Assembly: GCF_002237595.1 (NCBI RefSeq)
Contig: NZ_CP022529.1
Location: 4,370,001-4,434,000 of the forward strand
Direction: 5' to 3'
DNA from: Labrenzia sp. VG12
GTDB lineage: Bacteria; Pseudomonadota; Alphaproteobacteria; Rhizobiales; Stappiaceae
Length of the DNA: 64,000 nt
Numbering within the stretch: position 1 is the stretch's first letter; the number at the start of each line of letters is the position of its first letter. The notes beneath the pieces are model-generated. The model was given only the letters and a program-made list of their open reading frames with translations. It did no database searches and had not been told where the DNA came from. Below, one piece after another: positions 10,483 through 20,144 of the stretch. Position numbers and translations under genes: made by a program.

Positions 10483-10615
10483 CAAACCCTCCCGGACACG
10501 CAATGCGCATAGATACACCTATTCGGCCCCGAATTGGCAAGGGGCTGTGATGTTTTGGGAGCGAAACGGCACGCCCACAAGAAAAGAGGCGAATGAAGCC
10601 GCTCATTCCCACAGT

Positions 10616-10764
10616 GCCACCCCGGACAAGCGCAGCGCAGATCCGGGGCCTAGGCGCAGGACTGTTTGCTGAAGCGGTGAGGAATTTGCCGAACCGCAGC
10701 TGAGTGCGACCGGCACTCTGCAAACGAGTGGGGCCCGGGTCTCGCATTGCTCGCCCGGGATGAC
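10616..10764. repeat. Palindromic repeat family A, copy 1
   Basis: An imperfect inverted repeat of about 35 bp at each end (CACCCCGGACAAGCGCAGCG near 10617, and the complement of CTCGCATTGCTCGCCCGGG near 10741) encloses about 80 bp. It resembles copies 2 and 3 at the ends but diverges inside. No protein is encoded. The 10483-10615 stretch before it shows nothing recognisable beyond the maiA leader. Confidence 0.6.
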
Positions 10765-10833
10765 TCTGTTGAATGCCGGAAGGTTGGAGAAACCAGGTGG
10801 CGACAGGTGCGCCCAGCAAATCACCTCACCTTT

Positions 10834-10955
10834 GTCATCCCGGTTTGGCGCGAAGCGGCAAGACCGGGACCCAGTACGCCGCAGCGCTTTGTCATCATCG
10901 CAGACGGTGGTGGTTACTGGGCCCCGGGTCTGCGCTGCGCTTCGCCCTGGGTGAC
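10834..10955 (-). repeat. Palindromic repeat family A, copy 2
   Basis: This unit of about 122 bp matches the reverse complement of 20156-20278 over nearly its whole length, including CAGTACGCCGCAGCGC and the GTCATCCCGG ends. The ends are inverted repeats, so the unit can fold into a long hairpin. It lies between maiA and guaD and carries no coding potential. It is a dispersed miniature element, not an insertion sequence. Confidence 0.8.
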
Positions 10956-10981
10956 AAATGAGGGGTCGCAAAGGGAAGGGT

Positions 10982-12355
10982 TCAGGACAGAACCAGCTCT
11001 CTTTCGCGGCCTGCAGAAACCCTGCGACTTGCTGGCCGCCCTGCCATCACAGGTGCCTTGCCCTTCTGTGCCTTGCCGGCCACGTAGACCTCGTCAATCG
11101 AGCGGTCGTCGCCAAGCATCTGCAGGACGAACAGTTCTTCCGCCAGCGTTTCCGCCCGTTCCATGCGCAAGGCCATGGCTTCGGTGGCGCGCGCGTTCAG
11201 CACCACGATATCGGCTTCCGTGCCTTCGTCGAGCGTGCCGATCCTGTCTTGAAGACCCAGTGCGACCGCGTTGCCGCGGGTGATCCAGTGGAAGGCGCGG
11301 AACGGGTGCAGCTTCTGGTCCTGCAGCTGCAGGATCTTGTAGCCCTCGTTCAGGGTTTGCAGCATGGAATAGCTGGTGCCCGCGCCAATGTCGGTGGCAA
11401 TCGCGTTGACGATGCCTCTGGATTTCAGACCGGCATCATCGAACAGGCCGCTGCCCAGGAAGAGATTGGAGGTCGGGCAGAAGACCGGCCGGGCGCCGGT
11501 TTCGGCGAGGGCATCGATCTCGCGCTGTTCCAGGTGGATCGAATGGCCGAGCAGCATCTTGTCCGACAAGAGGCCGTAGCCCTGGTAGACATCGAGATAG
11601 TCGCGGGCCTCCGGATAGAGTTCCAGCGTGTAGGCGATTTCGTTCCTGTTTTCAGACAGATGGGTCTGGACGAAACAATCGGGATGCTCAGTGACCAGCG
11701 CACCGGCCATTTCCATCTGAGCAGGCGTTGAAGTGATCGCGAAACGCGGTGTGATCGCATAGTGCGCGCGGCCGCGGCCATGCCATTTTTCAATCAGGGC
11801 CCTGGTGTCGTCATAACCGGATTGCGGCGTGTCGCGCAGACCATCCGGTGCATTGCGGTCCATCAGCACCTTGCCGCCGATCATGCGCATGTTGCGCTGT
11901 TCGGCTTCCTCGAAATAGGCCTCGGCCGATTCCTTGTGAACCGAGCAATAGGCGACGGCCGTCGTCGTGCCGTGATTGGTCAGGAGATCGAAGAAGCGGC
12001 AGGCCATCGCGGCCGCGTGGTCTTCCTCGGCAAACCGGGTTTCTTCGGGAAACGTGTAGGTGTTGAGCCAGTCGAGCAGCTGCGCCCCCCAGGAGGCCAC
12101 GATCTGCACTTGCGGGAAATGGACATGGGTGTCGATGAAACCGGCTGTCAGCAGATGCGGCCGATGGTCGATGATGTCCGCAGATCCGGCATCAGTCACC
12201 ACGTCGGTGTAAGTGCCACGGCGCAGGATCAATCCGTTCTCGATCAGGAGCGCACCGTCTTCGATATAGTCAAAGGCGGCCGTATCATCCGCCGTTTGCG
12301 GCTCGGCCTTGAAGGTCAACAGGCGTCCGCGCAGGAGCAGGCGGTCGGATTGCAT
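10982..12355 (-). CDS. guaD: Guanine deaminase
   Basis: 457 aa amidohydrolase. GFIDTHVHFPQ near residue 72 gives the metal-binding HxH, and HSIHLEQ, PTSNLFLGSGLF and ATDIGAGTS are the guanine deaminase blocks. It converts guanine to xanthine and ammonia, supplying XdhAB. It is last in the minus-strand order xdhA-xdhB-xdhC-permease-guaD, 67 bp after the permease. Confidence 0.93.
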   Translation of the reverse strand: MQSDRLLLRGRLLTFKAEPQTADDTAAFDYIEDGALLIENGLILRRGTYTDVVTDAGSADIIDHRPHLLTAGFIDTHVHFPQVQIVASWGAQLLDWLNTYTFPEETRFAEEDHAAAMACRFFDLLTNHGTTTAVAYCSVHKESAEAYFEEAEQRNMRMIGGKVLMDRNAPDGLRDTPQSGYDDTRALIEKWHGRGRAHYAITPRFAITSTPAQMEMAGALVTEHPDCFVQTHLSENRNEIAYTLELYPEARDYLDVYQGYGLLSDKMLLGHSIHLEQREIDALAETGARPVFCPTSNLFLGSGLFDDAGLKSRGIVNAIATDIGAGTSYSMLQTLNEGYKILQLQDQKLHPFRAFHWITRGNAVALGLQDRIGTLDEGTEADIVVLNARATEAMALRMERAETLAEELFVLQMLGDDRSIDEVYVAGKAQKGKAPVMAGRPASRRVSAGRERELVLS

Positions 12356-12383
12356 CGGAAAAACTCCAGTTGGTCAGAGTTTC

Positions 12384-12404
12384 GGGGCGGAAGGCCCGCC
12401 CCGA
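12384..12404 (-). other. Intercistronic hairpin between permease and guaD
   Basis: CGGGGCGG (12384-12391) pairs with CCGCCCCG (12397-12404) over a 5-nt loop. No T-run follows on the minus strand, so it is more likely an mRNA-stabilising or attenuating stem than a full terminator. Confidence 0.5.
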
Positions 12405-12422
12405 ATGTGTTTCAAGTGTCGG

Positions 12423-14006
12423 TTATTCGCCCGGTGTCGGGTGCGCGTTTTCAATGTGTTCGGCTTCCGGCACGATCGCCTCTTCCCGGTGGAACACCGG
12501 ATAGATGAAGAGGAACGCGGCCGCGATCAGGTAGCCGAGGCTGACGGTCGAGAAGTCCGGCCAGTGCAGCGTTGCCGAATGGATGATGCCTACGGAGGCC
12601 ATCAGGAAGGCGGCGGCTGCAAACCCGCCTGCGATCCGGAACTTGCCGTCGATGACGCTGGCAACGATCGCCCCCCAGATCAGACCGGTCAGGATGGCGC
12701 CCTGGCTGAGCGCAAGGTGGCCCTCGTAATGCGCGCCCTGCTGCAGCATGGCCGCCGTCAGCTTCGGGTCGCCGAGGGCAAGCATGCCGGCGGCCCCGGT
12801 TGCCCCAAGCGCACCGATCAGCGAGCCCCACTTGATGATCAGGAAGCTGGAGACATGCGGCATCATGGCGATGGTGACAGCTGCCATGTGATCCGTCTTG
12901 ACCGCATGCGCCGTGTTGGTGATCAGGCTGAGCGCCACGAAAACCAGCACCGGCGCGGCCGCCGCCACGGGGATCAGGTTGTTGAGGAAGGCCAGAAGCC
13001 CCAGAAACGCGGCCAGCGGAATGACCAGACCGACGCCGATCACGTAGCCGGAATGGGCGCCCATGCGCTTGTAGGCCGGGTGTCCGATATAGGCGGTGGT
13101 CGGGAAGGGCGAGCCGAACAGTGCACCGATCATGGTGCCTGCCCCGTCCGTGATCTGGCAGGTCGCAACCGGATAATGGTCGCCGGCGGCTTCCGCGCTC
13201 TCCACGTTGTTCATCGTTTCGATGAAGTTGTAGATCTGTACCGGCACCAGAACCAGGAACAGTTCCGGATTGGCGAAAAGGTGCTGGATGCCCGCGATCA
13301 GGTCGCCGAAATAGGGCACCGGCGGATAGAAACCGACCCCGTCGAAGCTGATCTTGGACTGGCCGATGGCAAGCGCCACCACGGTGCCGACGGCAAGCGC
13401 CAGAAGACCGGCCGGGATATTGAACGGCAGCCGGAACCGGCCGACCAGACCCCACAGGATGATGATCATCGAGGCAAAGCCGATGAACGGGTTTTCAAAG
13501 ACGGTGGCCAGAGGCACGGTGCCGATGAAAACCAGGGCAATGCCGCAAAGCGTGCCGAGCATGCCGGCACGCGGGGTCACCTTCTTCAGCCAGGGGCCGA
13601 CAATGGCGCCAAGCCCGGCAACGATGCCGCCCATGAAACCGGCGCCGATGCCGACCTGCCAGGCGAGCACCGGATCGTTGGTTGCCCAGTAGATCGGACC
13701 GATCACGCCGAAGAGATAGACGAACATCACCGGCGTGGATATGCCATAGGGCAGCGCGGTGACGTCCCGGCCATGTTGCGCGGCAGCCCGCTTTGCCAGG
13801 AGAACATAGATCGCGACACCGGCCAGGATGGCAATGGCGGCGCCTGGAACGATCCGGCCATAGACGATCTCCGCCGGCATCTGGAACACGAATTGACAGA
13901 TGCCCGAGAGCACCATGAGGTTCACGAGATTGTCGGTGAACAGAGCCCAGAAAGCGCTGAAATCCCCTCTCGAGAACAGTTTGTAGTCGTACCTCCCAAC
14001 CCGCAT
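12423..14006 (-). CDS. NCS2-type nucleobase permease
   Basis: 527 aa, strongly hydrophobic with about 12-14 membrane segments. The stretches GRDVTALPYGISTPVMF near residue 78 and NNVESAEAAGD near 266 resemble NCS2/AzgA-like purine permeases. Its place between xdhC and guaD suggests uptake of guanine, hypoxanthine or xanthine across the inner membrane; substrate is inferred from context only. AAGGAGA lies before the ATG. Confidence 0.8.
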   Translation of the reverse strand: MRVGRYDYKLFSRGDFSAFWALFTDNLVNLMVLSGICQFVFQMPAEIVYGRIVPGAAIAILAGVAIYVLLAKRAAAQHGRDVTALPYGISTPVMFVYLFGVIGPIYWATNDPVLAWQVGIGAGFMGGIVAGLGAIVGPWLKKVTPRAGMLGTLCGIALVFIGTVPLATVFENPFIGFASMIIILWGLVGRFRLPFNIPAGLLALAVGTVVALAIGQSKISFDGVGFYPPVPYFGDLIAGIQHLFANPELFLVLVPVQIYNFIETMNNVESAEAAGDHYPVATCQITDGAGTMIGALFGSPFPTTAYIGHPAYKRMGAHSGYVIGVGLVIPLAAFLGLLAFLNNLIPVAAAAPVLVFVALSLITNTAHAVKTDHMAAVTIAMMPHVSSFLIIKWGSLIGALGATGAAGMLALGDPKLTAAMLQQGAHYEGHLALSQGAILTGLIWGAIVASVIDGKFRIAGGFAAAAFLMASVGIIHSATLHWPDFSTVSLGYLIAAAFLFIYPVFHREEAIVPEAEHIENAHPTPGE

Positions 14007-14072
14007 GTCGGGTCTCCTTTCAGGTAAAAAGGCCAGGTCGCACCCTCTCCCGCAGGCGGGACCGGCCGGTGT

Positions 14073-14927
14073 TTACTGCGCGGCTTGAAGCGGCGCAGTC
14101 TCCTCCCTGCCGCCGACCGCCCGGACCCCCGCCGTCAGGGCGGTAAGCACTTCGGACGCCACAAAGGCGGCAATGATTTCGGGGCGTTTGTCGGGGCTGC
14201 CTGTTGCGCCGATCGGACAGGTGAGCTGGTCGATCGACAGGCCATTGCAATGGCTGTCGCACCAGGAGCGCAGCTTGGCGCGTTTGGTGGCCGAACCGAT
14301 CATGCCGACATAGGCCGCATGACCGAGCTCGAGCGCCGCTGAGGTCAGCAGGAAATCGAGACCGTGATCATGGGTCAGCACCACGAAGGCGCTGCCTTCG
14401 GGGGCATTGTAGATTTCGACTTCAGGAATGGCGCGCAGGCGCATGTCGACTTCTGCCGAACACTGGGCCAGTTCTTCCTTGCGCATGTCGACCAGGATGC
14501 AATTGACCGGGGCGTGCTGAAGCACATTGGCAATAGCCCGGCCGACATGGCCTGCTCCCAGCACATAGACATGCGGCAGGGTCTTTTCCTCGCACCGGAG
14601 GCGGTAAAGCGCATCCTGCCGATCGGCACGGCGCATCCGTGTCAGCTGCAGTTCCACGCGCCCACCGCAGCATTGTCCGATTTCCGGTCCAAGCGGCAGA
14701 TCGAGCTGGCTGGCGAGCGTGCCTTCCACCAGCATGGTGCGCGCCTGGGTAATGGCGATATGCTCCAGCTGACCGCCGCCAATCGTTCCGAAAAGCGTCT
14801 CAAGACCGACAAACATCTCGGTGCCGGCTTCCCGGGGGGACGAGCCCCAAACGCGGGTCAGCTCGATCCGGATCAGCGGCTTTGAAGCGCCGAAGAAGGT
14901 TTCGGCCTGGTGGACGCTAAAGGACAT
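14073..14927 (-). CDS. xdhC: XdhC, molybdenum cofactor insertion protein
   Basis: 284 aa. WGSSPREAGTEM near residue 27 and GTIGGGQLEH near 47 form the XdhC/CoxI N-terminal domain, and VYVLGAGHVGRAIANVL near 118 begins the Rossmann-type C-terminal domain. It binds and sulfurates molybdenum cofactor and hands it to XdhB. It lies 3 bp after xdhB. Confidence 0.93.
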   Translation of the reverse strand: MSFSVHQAETFFGASKPLIRIELTRVWGSSPREAGTEMFVGLETLFGTIGGGQLEHIAITQARTMLVEGTLASQLDLPLGPEIGQCCGGRVELQLTRMRRADRQDALYRLRCEEKTLPHVYVLGAGHVGRAIANVLQHAPVNCILVDMRKEELAQCSAEVDMRLRAIPEVEIYNAPEGSAFVVLTHDHGLDFLLTSAALELGHAAYVGMIGSATKRAKLRSWCDSHCNGLSIDQLTCPIGATGSPDKRPEIIAAFVASEVLTALTAGVRAVGGREETAPLQAAQ

Positions 14928-14930
14928 GGC

Positions 14931-17273
14931 TCAGTCTCCGGCCCGCAGGCGTTCGATCGCCATCAGAACCCGTTCCGGCGTCGCCGGCGCGTCGAGACGC
15001 GGGCATTCGCTGTAGTCGGCCACGCTGGCGACAGCCATGGAGAGGGCCTCGAAGACCGAAATGCCGAGCATGAAGGGTGGTTCGCCGACGGCCTTGGACC
15101 GCTTGATCGTGCGTTCCTTGTTTTCCGACCAGTCCGCGAGGTTGACGTTGAACTGCCGCGGCCGATCGGAGGCAAGCGGGATCTTGTAGGTGGACGGGGC
15201 ATGGGTCCGGAGCCGTCCGGCACTGTCCCACCAGAGTTCCTCGGTGGTCAGCCAGCCCATGCCCTGGATGAAGGCGCCTTCCACCTGACCCTTGTCGAGG
15301 ATCGGGTTCAGTGACTTGCCGACGTCATGCAGGATGTCCGTGCGTTCGATCCGGTATTCCCCGGTGAGCGTATCGACGACGACTTCCGAGCAGGCAGCGC
15401 CATAGGAATAATAATAGAAGGGCCGACCCTTGCCGGCGGCGCGGTCCCAATGGATCTTCGGCGTCTTGTAGAAGCCGGCGGCCGACAGGTGCACCCGCGC
15501 CATATAGGCCTGGCGCACCAGGTCGTTGAACGGGATCAGCTCCTGGCCGGCCTGAACCATGTTGTTTGCAAACCGGACGTAGTCCGGAGCAACGCCATAG
15601 GTCTCCGCGGCAAAAGCGGTCAGACGCTCTTTCAGCTGCTCGGCAGCATTGAGCGCGGCCATGCCATTGAGATCCGTCCCGGAAGAGGCCGCGGTGGCCG
15701 ATGTGTTCGGCACTTTTTCCGTTGTGGTCTTCGTGATCTTGATGCGCTCGAAATCGACCTGAAACGCGTCGGCGACAACCTGCGCCACCTTGGTGTTGAG
15801 CCCCTGGCCCATTTCGGTGCCACCGTGGTTCAGGTGGATCGAGCCGTCATTGTAGATGTGGATCAGTGCGCCGGCCTGATTGTACCAGGTGGCTGTAAAA
15901 GAAATGCCGAACTTGACCGGTGTCAGCGCAATGCCCCGCTTGAGAATTGAGGAACGGGCATTGAACTGAAGGATCGCCTCGCGGCGGGCCATGTAGTCGG
16001 AGGAGCTTTCGAGCTCACCGATCAGGCGCGGCAAGATGTTGTCCTCGACCTCCTGGTGATAGGGGGTGAGGCAGCGGCCGTCAGTGCGGTCGCCATAAAA
16101 ATTGGCCTTGCGGATCTCCAGAGGATCCTTGCCGAGCGCATAGGCGATCTCCTCGATCATGCGCTCCGCCGCAACCACGCCCTGCGGTCCGCCGAAGCCG
16201 CGAAAGGCGGTGTTGGAGACCGTGTTGGTCTTCATCGGCCGGCTTCTAAGGCGGACATTCGGGTAGAAATAGGCATTGTCGGCGTGAAACAGCGCACGGT
16301 CTGTGACCGGGCCGGAGAGGTCCGAGGAATAGCCGCAACGCGCCGCAAAAACGCTGTCGACGGCCTGGATACGGCCTTCGCCGTCAAAGGCGACGTCATA
16401 GTCGACCACGAAATCGTGGCGTTTACCGGTGGCGGTCATGTCCTGGTCGCGGTCCGGGCGGATCTTCACCGGGCGGTTCCACTTCTTCGCGGCCAGGGCG
16501 GCCACGGCGCAGAAGAGGTTCATCTGGCTTTCCTTGCCGCCGAAGCCTCCGCCCATGCGGCGCACATTGACGGTCACCGCATTCGACGGCACGCCCAGAA
16601 CATGGGCCACCATGTGCTGAGCTTCGCTTGGATGCTGGGTGGAGCAATGAACGGCAACATCATCGTCCTCGCCCGGTATGGCGAAGGCGATCTGGCCTTC
16701 CAGATACATGTGATCCTGACCGCCAATGGCGATCCGGCCCTTGATCCGGTTGTCTGCCGTCTCGAATGCGGGCGCGATGTCGCCGCGTTCCAGTTTGAGT
16801 GGATCGGTGATCAGCGGGTATCCCGCCTCCTGTGCGGCAACCGGATCCAGCGCGTGCGGAAGCACGTCATAGCCGATCTTTGCCAATTCGGCGGCACGCC
16901 GTGCGGCATCGCGGCTTTCGGCGACAACGGCAAACAGCGGCTGGCCATGAAATTCGGTTTTTTCGGTCGGAAAGACCGGCTCGTCCTGTTTGCCGGTCGG
17001 GCTGATGTCGTTGTGGCCTGGTATGTCGTCGGCCGTCAGGACGCCAACAACGCCGGGCGCGGCCAGAACGTCGGCAAGGTCCATCGAGGTGATCAGGCCA
17101 TGTGCGACGCTGGACACGCCGAGATAGGCGTGCAGCGTGCCCTGCGGTTCGGCAATGTCGTCGCAATAATCGGCCCGGCCGGTGACGTGTTTTTCGGCGC
17201 TGTCATGGCGCCTGTCGGTGTGGACGCCGCCGCTGATGGTCTTCTTCGCGTGCTGGATGACGTCGTGTTTCAT
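14931..17273 (-). CDS. xdhB: Xanthine dehydrogenase, molybdopterin subunit
   Basis: 780 aa, the usual size. GGFGGKE near residue 245, AFRGFGGPQG near 358, TAASSGTDLNG near 539 and KAVGEPPFMLG near 736, whose Glu is the catalytic base. With XdhA it oxidises hypoxanthine and xanthine to urate. It is the second gene of the xdhABC-permease-guaD unit. Confidence 0.96.
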   Translation of the reverse strand: MKHDVIQHAKKTISGGVHTDRRHDSAEKHVTGRADYCDDIAEPQGTLHAYLGVSSVAHGLITSMDLADVLAAPGVVGVLTADDIPGHNDISPTGKQDEPVFPTEKTEFHGQPLFAVVAESRDAARRAAELAKIGYDVLPHALDPVAAQEAGYPLITDPLKLERGDIAPAFETADNRIKGRIAIGGQDHMYLEGQIAFAIPGEDDDVAVHCSTQHPSEAQHMVAHVLGVPSNAVTVNVRRMGGGFGGKESQMNLFCAVAALAAKKWNRPVKIRPDRDQDMTATGKRHDFVVDYDVAFDGEGRIQAVDSVFAARCGYSSDLSGPVTDRALFHADNAYFYPNVRLRSRPMKTNTVSNTAFRGFGGPQGVVAAERMIEEIAYALGKDPLEIRKANFYGDRTDGRCLTPYHQEVEDNILPRLIGELESSSDYMARREAILQFNARSSILKRGIALTPVKFGISFTATWYNQAGALIHIYNDGSIHLNHGGTEMGQGLNTKVAQVVADAFQVDFERIKITKTTTEKVPNTSATAASSGTDLNGMAALNAAEQLKERLTAFAAETYGVAPDYVRFANNMVQAGQELIPFNDLVRQAYMARVHLSAAGFYKTPKIHWDRAAGKGRPFYYYSYGAACSEVVVDTLTGEYRIERTDILHDVGKSLNPILDKGQVEGAFIQGMGWLTTEELWWDSAGRLRTHAPSTYKIPLASDRPRQFNVNLADWSENKERTIKRSKAVGEPPFMLGISVFEALSMAVASVADYSECPRLDAPATPERVLMAIERLRAGD

Positions 17274-17287
17274 CGTGTGTGCTCCAG

Positions 17288-18751
17288 TTACGCGGACAGA
17301 AGATCGACCGGCTCGGCGGTCTGGTCGTCATGGGTCAGGAAAAACCGCTGCAGCAGGTTACGGGCGACGGTCAGCCGGTAATCGGCCGAGGCGCGCCAGT
17401 CGCTGAGCGGCGTGAAGTCGGCGCCGAGGGCCTGGGCGGCAGCCTGGAAGGATGCCTGGCTCCAGGGTTGGCCACGCAGAGCAGCTTCTGCCTTTTCGGC
17501 GCGTTTCGGCGTTCCGGCCATGCCGCCGAAGGCCAGCCGGCAGTCGGTGATGCGGCCATCGGACACCGAGACCGAAAACCCTGCGGCCACGGAGGAAATG
17601 TCTTCGTCGCGGCGCTTGGAGATCTTGTAGGCGGCATGCATCCGGCCCTTGCGCGACAGCGGGATCAAAATGCTTTCCACGAATTCACCCGGAGCCCGAT
17701 CCTGTTTGCCATACTCGATGAAGAAGTCTTCAAGCGGCAGGCTGCGCTGGGCTGTGCCCTTGCGCAGGACGATCTGCGCGCCAAGCGCGATCAGGATGGG
17801 GGGCGTATCGCCGATGGGTGAGCCGTTGGCAATGTTGCCGCCGATGGTGCCCATGTTGCGCACCTGCTGACCGGCGATCCGGTCCCAATAGGCTCTCAGG
17901 TGCGGGAAGGCCTCGCACAGGGCGTCTTGGGCTTCCGAATAGGTGACACCGGCGCCGATTTCGAGGGCGGTGTCGGTGAGGGTGACCGATTTCAGCTCTT
18001 CCAGGTGGCTGATGAAGACGGCCGGGCCGATGGGGCGCATGAATTTGGTGACCCAGAGACCGACATCGGTCGATCCGGCGACGATCGTCGCGTTTGGCTG
18101 TTCTTCCAGAACGGTTGCAAAGTCTGCCACGCTCGCCGGCAGGATCGCCTGATTGTCAGCCGGGCCTGTAACCACCCGCTTGCCGTCCTGAAGCGCAGTC
18201 AGGCGCTCGGCAATGTCGGTACGTTCCAGTTCCAGGAAGTCGCGTGCCGGTGAGCCATACCGGTTGGCCGCCATGGCAGCTGCAACAATCGGCTGGTAGC
18301 CGGTGCAGCGGCAGAGATTGCCCTGGATCGCGGTCTCGACTTCGGTTTCGCTCGGCTCCGGATTTTCCATCCACAGCGCATAGAGCGACATGACGAAGCC
18401 CGGTGTGCAGAAACCGCATTGGCTGCCGTGATAATCGACCATCGCCTGCTGGATCGGATGCAGGCTGCCGTTTTCACCTCTGAGATGTTCGATGGTGACA
18501 ACGTGGCAACCGTCGAGCGATGCCAGAAACCGGATGCAGGCATTGACGGTTTCGTATTTGAGAACGCCATTGGCCAGACGGCCGACCATCACGGTGCAGG
18601 CGCCGCAATCCCCTTCGGCGCAGCCTTCCTTGGAGCCGGTCAGGCGGCGCTCCAGGCGCAGATAGTCGAGCAGCGTCTTGTCAGCTTCAACGTTGCTGAC
18701 GGAAATGTCGGCACCATTCAGCAGAAACCGGATGTCCGGGCGGTAGGTCAT
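17288..18751 (-). CDS. xdhA: Xanthine dehydrogenase, FeS/FAD subunit
   Basis: 487 aa. The N-terminus carries two [2Fe-2S] centres, CAEGDCGAC near residue 43 and CGFCTPGF with LCRCTGYQP; the FAD domain follows (VAGSTDVGLWVTK, GTIGGNIANGSPIGD). It passes electrons from XdhB to NAD+. The start at 18751 (MTYRPDIRF) is chosen because the frame upstream has no family homology. It is divergent from the LysR gene at 18953. Confidence 0.95.
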   Translation of the reverse strand: MTYRPDIRFLLNGADISVSNVEADKTLLDYLRLERRLTGSKEGCAEGDCGACTVMVGRLANGVLKYETVNACIRFLASLDGCHVVTIEHLRGENGSLHPIQQAMVDYHGSQCGFCTPGFVMSLYALWMENPEPSETEVETAIQGNLCRCTGYQPIVAAAMAANRYGSPARDFLELERTDIAERLTALQDGKRVVTGPADNQAILPASVADFATVLEEQPNATIVAGSTDVGLWVTKFMRPIGPAVFISHLEELKSVTLTDTALEIGAGVTYSEAQDALCEAFPHLRAYWDRIAGQQVRNMGTIGGNIANGSPIGDTPPILIALGAQIVLRKGTAQRSLPLEDFFIEYGKQDRAPGEFVESILIPLSRKGRMHAAYKISKRRDEDISSVAAGFSVSVSDGRITDCRLAFGGMAGTPKRAEKAEAALRGQPWSQASFQAAAQALGADFTPLSDWRASADYRLTVARNLLQRFFLTHDDQTAEPVDLLSA

Positions 18752-18835
18752 TGCGTCCTCGGGAAAGTTTTCTCTCTCAGCCCGGAACGCTACGCTGCGA
18801 GACCCTTGCGAAAAATCCGGTGATTCCGGAAATAC

Positions 18836-18854
18836 TTTCAACAGATCATTGAAA
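18836..18854. promoter_or_regulatory. Inverted repeat in the xdhA-LysR gap, candidate operator
   Basis: TTTCAA (18836-18841) and TTGAAA (18849-18854) are exact complements 7 bp apart, midway between divergent xdhA and the LysR gene. A second dyad, TCCGG/CCGGA, is at 18816-18830. LysR regulators commonly bind such sites in divergent promoters; the assignment is inferred. Confidence 0.4.
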
Positions 18855-18952
18855 ATCGCTGTGTGATACTGTCCAACGGGGAATGCGACGAAAGTCGGAG
18901 GTCCAGGCAAGCTGCTGCAAAGGCACAGGAATTCAAAAGAGGGAGCCGGTTC

Positions 18953-19852
18953 ATGTCCTATCTGGAATCCTTGCGCGTGTTCACGCGCGTTGTCGAGTTG
19001 GGCAGCATCACCTCAGGCGGACGTGACCTGCGCCTGACGCCGGCGGTCGCCAGCAAACGTATCAAGGAGCTGGAAAAGCATCTGGGCGTGCGTCTCTTCA
19101 ACCGCACCACGCGCTCGCTGACGCCGACCGAGGTCGGCAAGGTGTTCTATGACTATGCGGTCAAGGCACTGGAATCGATCGAGGATGCGGAGGCGGCCGT
19201 TGCCAGCTTTTCGGATACCCCGCGCGGGGTTATCAGGGTCACGGCCCCGCTTGGCGCGGGGCGCCGCATCATTGCGCCTTTGGTGCCGCGCTTTGTCGAG
19301 AAGTTTCCGGCAACGGAAGTCCACATGCGGCTTTCGGACCGCAAGGTGGATATTCTCTCCGACGGGCTGGACGTCGCCTTCTTCATCGGCACGCCGCAGG
19401 ATTCCAACCTGAAACTGCGCAAGATTTCCGATTGCCCGAGGGTACTTTGCGCGGCACCGGACTATCTGAAACGGCACGGCACGCCGAAAACACCGGACGA
19501 CCTTCTGTCCGACGACCACAATTGTCTTTTGCTGCGCTATCCGCGCTCGCCGGAATATTTCTGGGTTCTGGACACACCTGATGGACCGCGCAAGCTGCAG
19601 GTCTCCGGCAACATGGATGCCGACCACGGCGATGTCCTGACCGACTGGGCGCTTGCGGGCCACGGCATCGTCAACAAGCCGCGCTTCGATGTGGCCGCCC
19701 ATCTGGAGAGCGGCCGCCTCGTCGAGATCCTGGCCGACACGCCGCCCCCGCCAACCATCTTCGGCTGCCTCTATCCCCACCGCCGTCTGCAGGACCCGAA
19801 GATCCGTCATTTCGTCGATTTCGTGATCGAGAACGCGGATGTGGGTGGGTAG
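18953..19852 (+). CDS. LysR-family regulator, probable control of xdh
   Basis: 299 aa from MSYLESLRVFTR. The winged helix-turn-helix is at about 1-60 (TPAVASKRIKELEKHLGVRL), followed by a LysR substrate domain. It is divergent from xdhA, the usual layout for a LysR gene and its target. It is a close paralog of the LysR at 21735, with near-identical runs such as LSDRKVD and LRKISDCPRVLCA versus IRKIADCSRILCA. The effector may be a purine intermediate. The start is chosen at the ATG after GAGGGAG; an in-frame 30-residue extension is not family-like. Confidence 0.85.
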   Translation: MSYLESLRVFTRVVELGSITSGGRDLRLTPAVASKRIKELEKHLGVRLFNRTTRSLTPTEVGKVFYDYAVKALESIEDAEAAVASFSDTPRGVIRVTAPLGAGRRIIAPLVPRFVEKFPATEVHMRLSDRKVDILSDGLDVAFFIGTPQDSNLKLRKISDCPRVLCAAPDYLKRHGTPKTPDDLLSDDHNCLLLRYPRSPEYFWVLDTPDGPRKLQVSGNMDADHGDVLTDWALAGHGIVNKPRFDVAAHLESGRLVEILADTPPPPTIFGCLYPHRRLQDPKIRHFVDFVIENADVGG

Positions 19853-19877
19853 GCGAAGTTGCAGAACCAGCCGTAGT

Positions 19878-19988
19878 CGTCATTGCAGGGCTCGCCCCTG
19901 CAATCCATGCCGTGACCTTGCCCAAAGAGAGACGTATCCAAATTGCTGCGAAACGGTGTGGATCCCATGGTCGAGCCATGGGATGACG
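19878..19988 (+). repeat. Palindromic repeat family B, copy 1
   Basis: Begins CGTCATTGCAGGG and ends CCATGGGATGACG, so the tips are inverted. Inside are two smaller dyads (GCAGGG/CCCTGC and CCCATGG/CCATGGG). It matches the repeat at 53024-53132 in sequence, order and orientation (CAATCCATGCCGTGACC versus CAATCCATGCCGCGACC). No coding content. The stretch 19989-20144 after it shows nothing I recognise. Confidence 0.75.
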
Positions 19989-20144
19989 TTGATAGGTGCT
20001 GGTTTTTCTGGGCGAATGAGGCGAAGCGGGACACAGTCCCGGGTAACGGACTAATGCTGACAGCCAAAAACTCTATGTCGCCCCGGGCGAACGGAGAGAG
20101 ATCCGGGTCGCGCCCCAGTTTGCCGAACCAAGGTTTCGAGCACT

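Noticed and set aside
10483..10981. CRISPR array or insertion sequence in the repeat-rich gap
   Set aside because: The repeats are inverted and few, with no regular spacers and no transposase frame.
12309..14027. Long plus-strand open frame (572 codons) over the permease gene
   Set aside because: Antisense shadow of a clear membrane permease; the product is Arg/His/Gly-rich with no family motif, as expected from the complement of hydrophobic codons.
16056..17381. Plus-strand open frame of 441 codons opposite xdhB
   Set aside because: Shadow of xdhB, whose molybdopterin-binding motifs are complete.
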